From Prolixibacteraceae bacterium JC049 (GTDB lineage Bacteria > Bacteroidota > Bacteroidia > Bacteroidales > Prolixibacteraceae): a DNA stretch of 64,000 bases. Positions 28,330-35,846 of the stretch are shown in pieces. The translations under genes and the position numbers were made by a program. The DNA is taken from contig SACZ01000001.1 of the NCBI GenBank assembly GCA_023369685.1, forward strand, positions 186,381 to 250,380, given 5' to 3'. The notes beneath the pieces are model-generated. The model was not told the origin of the DNA, did not search any database, and saw only the letters and a list, made by a program, of their open reading frames with translations. How positions within the stretch are numbered: position 1 is the stretch's first letter; every line of letters begins with the position of its first letter.

Positions 28330-29847
28330 ATGAACAAAACCATATACATAATGGATACCACACTTCGGGATGGAGAACAGACTTCAGGAGTCTCGTTTTC
28401 GCATACCGAAAAATTGAGTGTGGCCAGAGTGTTACTCGATGAAGTAAAGGTTGATCGTTTGGAGGTTGCTTCTGCCCGCGTTTCCAAAGGAGAATTTGCC
28501 GGTGCAAAGAAAATATTAGAGTGGGCAGCCGGTCATGGACATTTAGATAAAATCGAAATATTGGGTTTTGTCGATGGGAAAATTTCACTGGACTGGATCA
28601 ATGAAGTGGGAGGAAAGGTAATCAACCTGCTTTGTAAAGGTTCGTACAAACATGTAACCGAGCAGTTGCGCAAATCGCCCGAACAACACATTGCTGACAT
28701 TAAAAACTCGGTGACCTATGCCCGTGAAATCGGTATTAGCGTAAATGTTTATCTGGAAGATTGGTCCAACGGAATGCGTAACTCAAAGGAGTATGTGTTC
28801 GAACTAATCGATGGATTGAAAAACGAAACCATTAATCGGTTTATGTTGCCCGATACATTGGGAGTATTAAGCCCGGACGAAACATTTGAGTTTTGTAAAG
28901 AGGTGGTAAATAAGTATCCCGAACTGAATTTCGATTTTCATGCGCATAACGATTACGACTTGGCTGTAGCCAATGTTTACCAGGCCATTAAAGCTGGTGT
29001 TGACTGTGTGCACACTACCATCAATGGTTTGGGCGAACGTGCCGGAAATGCACCGCTTTCAAGTGTAATTGGCATGGTGCTCGATCAGTTGCGCTATAAT
29101 ATGAATGTGAATGAGTCGAAATTGAATAAAGCCAGTAAGTTGGTGGAATCTTTTTCGGGTATTCGTATTCCTGCCAATAAACCGCTTATCGGAGAGTATG
29201 TGTTTACTCAGTGCAGCGGTGTTCATGCCGATGGCGATAATAAAAACCAGCTTTACTTCAATGAATTGCTTCCCGAACGTTTCGGACGTAAAAGAAAGTA
29301 TGCCCTAGGGAAAACTTCTGGTCGTGCAAACATTAAGAAGAACCTGGAAGAGTTGGGGATTTCGCTAAGCGAAGAGGCATTGAAAACGGTTACACAGCGA
29401 ATCATTGAGTTAGGCGATAAAAAGGAAACTGTAACTTTGGAAGACCTGCCTTATATTGTGTCGGATGTGCTTCAGTACGAAGCTATTCAGCAACATATCA
29501 GGGTGGAGAATTACTTTATTTCGCATGCCAAAGATTTAAAGCCAAGTGCAACAGTAAGCATCCGAATCGATGACGATGTATATGAGTCGAGTTCCCCTGG
29601 CGATGGACAGTACGATGCCTTTATGAATGCATTAAAGCGTATCTATTTTAATTTGAACAGACCATTTCCTCAGTTAGTTGATTATGTGGTGGCCATTCCA
29701 CCGGGAGGAAGAACCGATGCACTGGTAGAAACGGTAATTACATGGCGCATGGATCGTGAATTTAAGACCCGTGGATTAAATACCGATCAAACATCGGCAG
29801 CCATTGAGGCAACCGAAAAAATGTTGAATATTATTGAAGCAGACTAA
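28330..29847 (+). CDS. second 2-isopropylmalate synthase-family enzyme (possible citramalate synthase)
   Basis: A 505-residue DRE-TIM metallolyase with C-terminal regulatory domain, clearly paralogous to leuA but divergent: [68 protein letters not shown] and TQCSGVHADGDNKNQ. The substrate-pocket region differs from leuA (ASARVSKGEF where leuA has [10 protein letters not shown]). It sits between leuD and leuB. One role would be (R)-citramalate synthase (CimA), feeding LeuCD and LeuB to make 2-oxobutyrate for isoleucine without threonine deaminase; ilvA is absent from the operon. Another is a second isopropylmalate or homologous synthase. Specificity is inference. Confidence 0.85.
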   Translation: MNKTIYIMDTTLRDGEQTSGVSFSHTEKLSVARVLLDEVKVDRLEVASARVSKGEFAGAKKILEWAAGHGHLDKIEILGFVDGKISLDWINEVGGKVINLLCKGSYKHVTEQLRKSPEQHIADIKNSVTYAREIGISVNVYLEDWSNGMRNSKEYVFELIDGLKNETINRFMLPDTLGVLSPDETFEFCKEVVNKYPELNFDFHAHNDYDLAVANVYQAIKAGVDCVHTTINGLGERAGNAPLSSVIGMVLDQLRYNMNVNESKLNKASKLVESFSGIRIPANKPLIGEYVFTQCSGVHADGDNKNQLYFNELLPERFGRKRKYALGKTSGRANIKKNLEELGISLSEEALKTVTQRIIELGDKKETVTLEDLPYIVSDVLQYEAIQQHIRVENYFISHAKDLKPSATVSIRIDDDVYESSSPGDGQYDAFMNALKRIYFNLNRPFPQLVDYVVAIPPGGRTDALVETVITWRMDREFKTRGLNTDQTSAAIEATEKMLNIIEAD

Positions 29848-29871
29848 AGCATTGAATGCTTCTATTTCTGG

Positions 29872-29908
29872 ATTATCCGATTATTGGATGTTCAGAGAAT
29901 CGGATAAT
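29872..29908 (+). other. intercistronic hairpin before leuB
   Basis: ATTATCCGATT (29872-29882) pairs with AATCGGATAAT (29898-29908), 11 bp with a 15-nt loop. No U-tract follows. The 126-bp gap before leuB is the longest inside the operon, so a processing site or weak internal signal is possible. Confidence 0.55.
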
Positions 29909-29973
29909 TGGAGTATATCCAATAGTAATTTTTACTAGGTACTAAGTACTACATTCTAAATACTAAAAAAGAG

Positions 29974-31044
29974 ATGAATCTAAACATAGCCGTTTTACCG
30001 GGTGATGGAATTGGCCCGGAAATCACAGAACAAGCGTTGAAAGTAACGCAGGCAGTAGCCGACAAAATGGGGCATACATTGACTTACGAACATGCCATTG
30101 TTGGAGCAACAGCCATCGATGAGGTGGGCGATCCTTATCCGGAAGCAACTCATGAGTTGTGTATGAAATCCGACGCTGTTTTGTTCGGAGCCATTGGCGA
30201 TCCTAAGTTCGATAATGATCCGAAAGCAAAGGTACGCCCCGAACAAGGATTATTGGCCATGCGTAAGAAGCTGGGATTGTATGCCAATATTCGTCCGTTA
30301 ACCATTTTCAAGTCATTGGTAGATAAATCGCCATTGAAAACCGAATTGGTTGATGGTGCCGACTTTGTTTGTATCCGTGAGCTAACAGGTGGAATGTATT
30401 TCGGTCGCCCACAAGGACGTTCCGAAGATGGAAATACTGCTTACGACACGTGTGTTTATACACGCGAAGAGATTGAGCGTATTTTGCATTTGGCATTCGA
30501 AGCGGCTGGCAAGCGTCGCAAGAAATTAACGGTTGTCGACAAGGCTAATGTTTTGGCATCTTCTCGTTTGTGGCGCGAAGTAGCACAGGAAATGGAACCA
30601 CAATATCCAGAAATTGAGGTAGAATATATGTTTGTAGATAATGCTGCCATGCAAATGATTCAATGGCCAAAGCGTTTCGATGTTTTGGTTACTGAAAACA
30701 TGTTTGGAGATATCCTTACCGACGAGGCCAGTGTAATTAGTGGTTCGTTGGGATTATTGCCATCGGCATCGGTAGGAGTTCATACTTCTGTTTTTGAACC
30801 TATCCATGGTTCGTACCCACAGGCTGCAGGCAAAAATATTGCTAACCCATTGGCAACCATTCTTTCGGCTGCTATGATGTTCGAATCATCTTTTAATCTG
30901 AAAGAAGAAGCTGCATTAATTCGCGAAGCGGTAGAGCAGTCTATCGAGCAGTGCTATGTTACCGAAGACCTGGCCAACGGAGGCGAAAGCCATTCAACCA
31001 GTGAAGTGGGACAATGGATCATCAACTACATTCAGCAGAAATAA
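29974..31044 (+). CDS. leuB: 3-isopropylmalate dehydrogenase
   Basis: A 356-residue NAD-dependent decarboxylating dehydrogenase that makes 2-ketoisocaproate. It shows the [10 protein letters not shown] opening, the substrate-binding LRKK/R region ([13 protein letters not shown]), [24 protein letters not shown], the metal-binding [26 protein letters not shown] and [22 protein letters not shown]. Last gene of the operon, followed by a strong terminator. If the paralogue upstream makes citramalate, LeuB would also oxidise methylmalate. Confidence 0.97.
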   Translation: MNLNIAVLPGDGIGPEITEQALKVTQAVADKMGHTLTYEHAIVGATAIDEVGDPYPEATHELCMKSDAVLFGAIGDPKFDNDPKAKVRPEQGLLAMRKKLGLYANIRPLTIFKSLVDKSPLKTELVDGADFVCIRELTGGMYFGRPQGRSEDGNTAYDTCVYTREEIERILHLAFEAAGKRRKKLTVVDKANVLASSRLWREVAQEMEPQYPEIEVEYMFVDNAAMQMIQWPKRFDVLVTENMFGDILTDEASVISGSLGLLPSASVGVHTSVFEPIHGSYPQAAGKNIANPLATILSAAMMFESSFNLKEEAALIREAVEQSIEQCYVTEDLANGGESHSTSEVGQWIINYIQQK

Positions 31045-31078
31045 TTTTCACAAAGAAATAATTTGAAGATTTACCAGT

Positions 31079-31112
31079 AGAGACGTCCAGTTGGGCGTCT
31101 CTATTTTTTTAT
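31079..31112 (+). terminator. terminator of the ilv-leu operon
   Basis: A 10-bp stem (31079-31088 with 31093-31102, one T-G pair), loop AGTT, then a run of T from 31104. Confidence 0.93.
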
Positions 31113-31133
31113 ATTATTGACTACCGTAACACC

Positions 31134-31166
31134 GTGCCGCTGGCACTTTATAAATCGCGTAGCGAT
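31134..31166. repeat. pair of small palindromes (REP-like)
   Basis: GTGCC-GCT-GGCAC (31134-31146) and ATCGC-GTA-GCGAT (31154-31166) are two perfect 5-bp hairpins with 3-nt loops, 7 bp apart. They lie between the operon terminator and direct repeat A. They are too short to act as terminators and look like repetitive extragenic palindromes. Confidence 0.45.
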
Positions 31167-31178
31167 GATAGTATGGTA

Positions 31179-31327
31179 GAAAGATAGTATCCCACCAGTC
31201 CAAGCGCTCCAATCGAAGTCCATTATTGAAGCCAATTGGCTGTATGGGGCGCAACACATAAAGAAGAATATTGATTGGGAATCATACGACAGGAATTTTG
31301 TGATAGTGTTGTTAATAGCGCAAGTTG
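31179..31327. repeat. direct repeat, copy A (about 148 bp, left border of island)
   Basis: This stretch aligns with 33937-34086 in the same orientation, at roughly 85 percent identity counted by hand. The shared blocks include GGCTGTATGGGGCGCAACA and ATAAAGAAGAATATTGATT. It is non-coding. GCGCTCC (31205-31211) and GGGGCGC later in the copy can pair; the matching positions in copy B are GCGCCCC and GGGGCGC, so the stem is kept by a compensating wobble. Both copies end in TAATAGCxCAA followed by a palindrome. Confidence 0.9.
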
Positions 31328-31361
31328 AGATACTTCGTTTGTAACGAAGTATCTCAATTTT
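31325..31361 (-). terminator. 13-bp hairpin at the end of the minus-strand island genes
   Basis: TTGAGATACTTCG (31325-31337) and CGAAGTATCTCAA (31345-31357) pair perfectly with a 7-nt loop, just past the stop of the outer-membrane protein gene on the minus strand. It occupies the same place relative to repeat A as the small palindrome does in repeat B, so it may be part of the repeat rather than a dedicated terminator. Confidence 0.6.
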
Positions 31362-31373
31362 GTGGCAGTGCTC

Positions 31374-32024
31374 TTAGAATTGATATGTTAAAGGAAAATT
31401 GACTCCATAGAAGGTGAAACTCGATTGTGCCCCTCCTGAAAAGATTGCTGTTATAGAAGGATTGATGCCAATTTTTCCAATATTTAGAGATAAGCCAATA
31501 GAGCTTATTGCGCCTAATCCATATGATGCTTTTAAGTTATGATCATAGGTTGTTTGGGCTTCTGTATTGTTTATAATACTTACATATTCTTTAAAAGAAA
31601 AAACTCCTATGCCAAAATCAGATGTTATTCCGACTATTTTACCTTTTAGTTTTGGGCTTATCCCCCAATATACACCTCCTCCATTTATCTTATAATCGTG
31701 GGCATTATCAGAGTTTAGATTAATATGGTTATTATCTATCTTGTCAAGTCCATTTATAAACAAAGCTCCAACCATTAAATCTATAAAATCATATTTGGTT
31801 GTTTTGGATAGTTTTACATTTATTCCACCAATCTTAGATTCATTATTTTTAATACCATAGATATGTTTAAAATCATAATACTTGTCGGCATTTAATTTGT
31901 TGTTTAAATAGATATAGCCTACTTCTATCTTAAATTTCCCTTGTGATTTTAAAGTATCCTGAGCAGAGATCTTATTGCTTAAAAAAAATGTAAGCATTAA
32001 GATAAAGAAAAGTTTATTGGTCAT
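31374..32024 (-). CDS. outer-membrane beta-barrel-like protein of the island
   Basis: A 216-residue protein with a signal peptide (FFILMLTFFLSNKISAQ, cleavage after AQ) and a mature part of alternating strands and Gly-rich turns (VYWGISPKLKGKIVGITSDFGIGVF, SIGLSLNIGKIGINPSITAIF), ending in Phe as outer-membrane barrels do. The family is not recognised. It lies 11 bp downstream of the fibronectin-type lipoprotein in the same direction, so the two are probably co-transcribed and may form a surface pair. Base composition is visibly more AT-rich than that of the flanking ilv-leu genes. Confidence 0.7.
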   Translation of the reverse strand: MTNKLFFILMLTFFLSNKISAQDTLKSQGKFKIEVGYIYLNNKLNADKYYDFKHIYGIKNNESKIGGINVKLSKTTKYDFIDLMVGALFINGLDKIDNNHINLNSDNAHDYKINGGGVYWGISPKLKGKIVGITSDFGIGVFSFKEYVSIINNTEAQTTYDHNLKASYGLGAISSIGLSLNIGKIGINPSITAIFSGGAQSSFTFYGVNFPLTYQF

Positions 32025-32035
32025 TATTGTAGTTT

Positions 32036-33767
32036 TTAATTATCAGATTCACTAACTAATATTTCAACTCCATAATTTGGAAATTGCAACCATTTTTCTG
32101 GATTGTCAAAATAATTTAAATATTCACTTCCACATTTTTCTCCTTTATCCCTAAAAGTTATTTCATAACTTACACCTGCTCTAGCATCTAAGCCTGTAGA
32201 GTCAATGTTCTTTTTATTATATCCAACAGACGCATTGATTTTTAAATCTCCTGATGTTCTATCGTATTCAATTGCAGTGAATGTTAGCATGTCAAACCAA
32301 AAACCCGGTTTCCATTCAATTACCTTTTTACCAGTAAATACTTGTGATTCTTTTTCCCTCTTGGAGAAATTGCATACAATCTGATCCTGAACAGTATAAG
32401 GTGTTTTACCTCCAGCATCTACATTAGTTACAGTAACATAAAATTCAGGTTTCCCTGCGGCCCATCTTTCAATTCTCCAATCAGAAAATTTTATCTTTTT
32501 TATAAATACAGGTGAATTTTCTGAAATGTCACGGAAAGGAACTTGTATGAAATCGTATTTAGCATTTGATTTTCCTAAGTTAGTTATGTGATTAATTTTA
32601 TATACAACCTTTTTCCCCGCAATAACATTGTTATCAAAAAAATCATGTTCATTTGGTGAAAATGAATTTAATAAATTGTAATTATTGGTGACTCCAATAA
32701 CGTGTTTGTAAAGTTGTGTTTCCATAATATATTGATCATGGTTGTTTTGCCAGCGTAATTCGATTTCATTTTTAGAATTTTGAATTGCATCAAATGCAAG
32801 TACAGGCTTTGGAAGATTAGGAGCTATTACTGTTATATAATTTGAAGGGTGAGAACTTACTCCTTGATTATAAGCCATGACGTAATAGGAGTATGAACGG
32901 CTAGCTTCAATCGCATTATCGTCATAACTTCGATTATAGACTCCTGTTATAACCCCAATGCGAGAATAGACTGTTGATTCTGCGTCTTTTCTATAGATGT
33001 AATAACCAGTCGTATTGAAAGCCATTGCATTTGAAGGCATCTCCCAAGATAACCTTATCCCGGATTCTGTTTGTGTACCAGTCAGATTAGTTGGAGTTTC
33101 TGGTAAAACTAAATCCCCTGTGGGATCGGGGTCTATTCCTCTTATTCTTTCATTTTGACTAATTACAATCACAGGTTTATCAGGTTCATTGAGTACATCA
33201 AGTTCGACAATATTACCTTTAGAGTCATACCCTGAAAGAACAGTTGTTGTAGCATCATTATATTCTTCAGGTAGAAAAGTTACTACAGGAATATAATTTT
33301 TTTCATCCCATTCCTCAGCATGAATTGGAATCGTGATTTGTAAATATGGATATTTCATTTTTAATACATCAAGAATAGATAGTGATGCAGATTTTTTCAC
33401 TTGTTTTTTTGAAGAAGGATAGGAATCTTCAAGTAAATTTTTTATCGTATAATTGATGGGGGCCGATTTTTTAGAGAGATTAGGAGATATTTTTTTATCA
33501 ATAACTTGGGCTAAAATGACATCATAATCTCCATCAAACATTCTTAAAGCTTCATCTTTAATTATTTTTCTAAAGTTAGAATTTGACTTAAGAGCAGTGC
33601 TTACAGCAAGTGTTAAGTTTTTTAAGTCATTATTGTAATTACTATTTGCGTAGTGAACAATATTCTTATCCTCTTTGGGCGCTTCTAATGTTTGTGTTTT
33701 TTCACAAGCATGAAAACTTAGAGCTATTATTAGAATAATTGAAATTATAACTTTGTGTGTGTGTCAT
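32036..33767 (-). CDS. fibronectin type III-like surface lipoprotein; ATG out of frame across an (AC)5 tract
   Basis: The open frame runs from codon 33763 to the stop at 32036 and encodes a lipoprotein signal (KVIISIILIIALSFHAC), a linker, and at least two Fn3-like domains (LPETPTNLTGTQTESGIRLSW with YYIYRKDAEST; LPKPVLAFDAIQNSKNEIELRW). No ATG, GTG or TTG lies in frame upstream of 33541, which would discard the signal. An ATG sits at 33767, but 10 bases of AC repeat separate it from the AAA GTT codons, so it is one frame off and reads into a stop. One more AC unit would give MTHTHKVIIS and a perfect lipoprotein start. This indicates a phase-variable gene caught OFF, a recent frameshift or a sequencing error. 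Confidence 0.7.
33755..33764 (-). repeat. (AC)5 dinucleotide tract immediately after ATG
   Basis: On the minus strand ATG (33767-33765) is followed by five AC units and then AAAGTT. Gain of one AC, or loss of two, restores the frame into the lipoprotein signal peptide. Such a location is typical of slipped-strand phase variation, though five units is short for it. Confidence 0.85.
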
Positions 33768-33936
33768 AATTTTGTTTAGATTATAGGGAGGAATAAATAT
33801 ATGAAAAATAAAATAAGATAAATATGTTGTTTGACATGTTGTTGTGTGATATGAGTATTTAGCATAATTAATTGTTTGTTGGAGGGTAAGTGTTGGTTAT
33901 AGATTATGGTTAGTGGTGATAAGAAGTAAATCTGAA

Positions 33937-34086
33937 GAAAGATAGTGCAACACCAGCTCAAGCGCCCCAATCGTTGTCCACTATCGAAGTTAATCGGCTG
34001 TATGGGGCGCAACATATAAAGAAGAATATTGATTAGGTATCACACGACAGGAATTGTGCGATAGTGTTGTTAATAGCACAAATTGC
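33937..34086. repeat. direct repeat, copy B (right border of island)
   Basis: Partner of copy A at 31179-31327, in the same orientation. It contains GCGCCCC (33964-33970) and a later GGGGCGC that can form a 7-bp stem, plus ATCACAC/GTGCGAT arms further on. An ORF that can be drawn through it on the minus strand (33776-34015) is not supported. Intergenic DNA from 33768 to 33936 is otherwise featureless AT-rich sequence. Confidence 0.9.
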
Positions 34087-34100
34087 AAATTTGCGCTAGC
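34074..34100. repeat. 25-bp palindromic repeat, copy 1
   Basis: TAGCACAAATT (34074-34084), loop GCA, AATTTGCGCTA (34088-34098): 11-bp arms with one A/C mismatch. The same element recurs at 59924-59948 and 60039-60063. It lies at the outer end of direct repeat B. Confidence 0.9.
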
Positions 34101-34171
34101 ATTTGGCTAGAGCAACTCGTTGTAAACGTGTTGTTACTGTCTTGAGGAAAAATTGGTATTGTAAAAATATT

Positions 34172-34193
34172 GAGCCACAAAATATTGTGGCTC
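34172..34193 (-). terminator. terminator downstream of the alpha/beta hydrolase gene
   Basis: GAGCCAC (34172-34178) and GTGGCTC (34187-34193) with an 8-nt loop. On the minus strand it is followed by an A/T-rich tail (AATATTTTT), 24 bp past the hydrolase stop. Confidence 0.65.
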
Positions 34194-34216
34194 TACACTT
34201 CAAATTGTTAATAATT

Positions 34217-35020
34217 TCAACTTGAATGGCTAGCTACAAACTCTTCAACAATAGTCGTAAACTGCTTCAATTCCGTTATGTTTTTAGCAATATGAACTTC
34301 GGCCTTAGGCAGAACTGATTTTAACTGTTCGATGCTTGAATGCGGGTGGGTGTCATCACCTTCCCAGCCTAAAATAAGCGTGGGAATGTTTAGTTTTTCG
34401 ACCTCTTCTTTGCTTGGATAATCGGACTGAGCAGCGGCTGTGAATAGGTTGTAATACACTTCGGGAGCTAAGCTGCTCATGGCTTGGGTGGCTATTTTTC
34501 TACTTCCCGGAAATGCATCTTCCACAAACTGAATCGGAGTATCGGTAAGCAAGCAGGGCAGAAGACGTTGAAGTCGACCTGTTGAGGCCAATTGAGCCAT
34601 TTTATTGTAAGACTTACATTGCTCTGGTCGGTCGCTCCATATTTTTGGTGGCATAGCTAAAATAAGTGCTTTAATGTTTTCAGGATGTTGACAGGCATAA
34701 TGAATTGCAGCAGCCGATCCCATAGAAAATCCGGCAACTACTTTTTGCTGGATATTTAGTTCTTGAGCAATAGCCTCGTGAGCCATTGGAAGCCGGTTCC
34801 ACTGGTATGATTCAGCGATAGTACTGGCTGACGATTGACCATGACCGGGAGCATCGATACGAATTAAGCGGAACTTTTGCGATAACTGCTCAAAGTCAAT
34901 TACCCGAAGCTGTTCATCAACTTCTGCTCCCATCATTAAACCGTGCATCCAAAATATAGGCATGCCAGCGCCTTTGTCAGAATAGGCAATAGTGCCTGTT
35001 TCTAGATTAATTTGTGTCAT
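34217..35020 (-). CDS. alpha/beta-fold hydrolase
   Basis: A 267-residue cytoplasmic hydrolase (no signal peptide). The oxyanion-hole HG appears in FWMHGLMMG, the nucleophile elbow is GFSMG with Ser99, and the acid/base residues probably lie in LILGWEGDDTHPHSS near residue 225. The fold resembles 3-oxoadipate enol-lactonase/MenH-like and carboxylesterase members, so the substrate cannot be fixed. It begins 20 bp after the LutA-like gene on the same strand and probably shares its transcript. Confidence 0.85.
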   Translation of the reverse strand: MTQINLETGTIAYSDKGAGMPIFWMHGLMMGAEVDEQLRVIDFEQLSQKFRLIRIDAPGHGQSSASTIAESYQWNRLPMAHEAIAQELNIQQKVVAGFSMGSAAAIHYACQHPENIKALILAMPPKIWSDRPEQCKSYNKMAQLASTGRLQRLLPCLLTDTPIQFVEDAFPGSRKIATQAMSSLAPEVYYNLFTAAAQSDYPSKEEVEKLNIPTLILGWEGDDTHPHSSIEQLKSVLPKAEVHIAKNITELKQFTTIVEEFVASHSS

Positions 35021-35040
35021 AAATACAGCAATCCCTTTTT

Positions 35041-35763
35041 TTACCAGCCTGAAGTCAGAATATCGGCAATATGAATTGGCTTTAGGTTGATGTTGTTTTT
35101 TCTGATATAGCTTTCGATGTTAAGAATACACGACGATTCGGTAGAGATAATATATTCGGCACCTGTTTTTAAGGCATGTTCTACCTTTTGCTCGGTCATG
35201 GCAGTGGAAATGTGTTTGTGTTTTACCATAAACGTTCCTCCAAAACCACAACAAGTGTCGTTCTCTTCCATTTCAATTAACTCAAGTCCTTTTACATGTT
35301 TAAGCAATTCGCGTGGTTCACGTTTAATGCCATATTCACGCAAAGCACTACATGCATCGTGATAAGTCACTTTGTGCGGAAATTCGGCACCAAAATCAAC
35401 TTTCTTTACATGGTTAACCAAGAAATCGGTGAGTTCGAAAAGTCGGTTCTTTAACGAAAGGTATTGTTCGTATTCTTTCTCTTCTGAAGTAAAAAGCTGC
35501 GAGTAGTAATTTTTAATGAAGCCAGTACATGATCCCGATGGCGAGATAATCAAACGATCGCCAGGGAAATCGTTCATGAATTTCTTAGCCATGTTCTTGG
35601 TCTCTTTTCGATATCCGCTATTGAATGCTGGCTGACCACAGCAAGTTTGCTCTGGATTATAAATGACTTCAATTCCTAATTTTTCCAGAAGCTTTACCGT
35701 ATTGAATCCGGTTTCAGGATACATCTGGTCGATAAAACATGGAATAAATAATTCTACTTGCAT
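35041..35763 (-). CDS. LutA/YkgE-type (Fe-S)-binding protein (two CCG domains)
   Basis: A 240-residue protein with two cysteine-rich CCG domains: ELFIPCFIDQMYPETG with NPEQTCCGQPAF, then YHDACSALREYGIKRE with NDTCCGFGGTF. This is the layout of LutA, a subunit of the L-lactate oxidation complex LutABC, and of related heterodisulfide-reductase-like proteins. LutB and LutC partners are not adjacent in this window, so they must lie elsewhere if the function is lactate oxidation. It precedes the alpha/beta hydrolase gene by 20 bp. Confidence 0.88.
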   Translation of the reverse strand: MQVELFIPCFIDQMYPETGFNTVKLLEKLGIEVIYNPEQTCCGQPAFNSGYRKETKNMAKKFMNDFPGDRLIISPSGSCTGFIKNYYSQLFTSEEKEYEQYLSLKNRLFELTDFLVNHVKKVDFGAEFPHKVTYHDACSALREYGIKREPRELLKHVKGLELIEMEENDTCCGFGGTFMVKHKHISTAMTEQKVEHALKTGAEYIISTESSCILNIESYIRKNNINLKPIHIADILTSGW

Positions 35764-35789
35764 AAATTTTGTTTTTGCGAAAACAAAAG

Positions 35790-35826
35790 TACAAAAAAAG
35801 GAGGCATTCTAATGAAAACCTCCTTT
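35790..35826 (-). terminator. dsbD terminator
   Basis: On the minus strand, AAAGGAGG/CCTCCTTT arms (35819-35826 and 35797-35804) form an 8-bp stem, followed by T residues. Confidence 0.85.
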
Positions 35827-35846
35827 GTATTGAGTAGATGTAATTT

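Noticed and set aside
28025-28588. 187-residue minus-strand ORF spanning leuD and the second synthase
   Set aside because: Antisense shadow over two confident genes; the sequence resembles no protein.
31134-31373. Insertion-sequence remnant beside leuB
   Set aside because: Palindromes and a direct repeat are present, but there is no transposase fragment, no terminal inverted repeat and no target-site duplication.
33776-34015. 79-residue minus-strand ORF through direct repeat B
   Set aside because: It is not conserved in frame in repeat A and has no domain; the repeat is non-coding.
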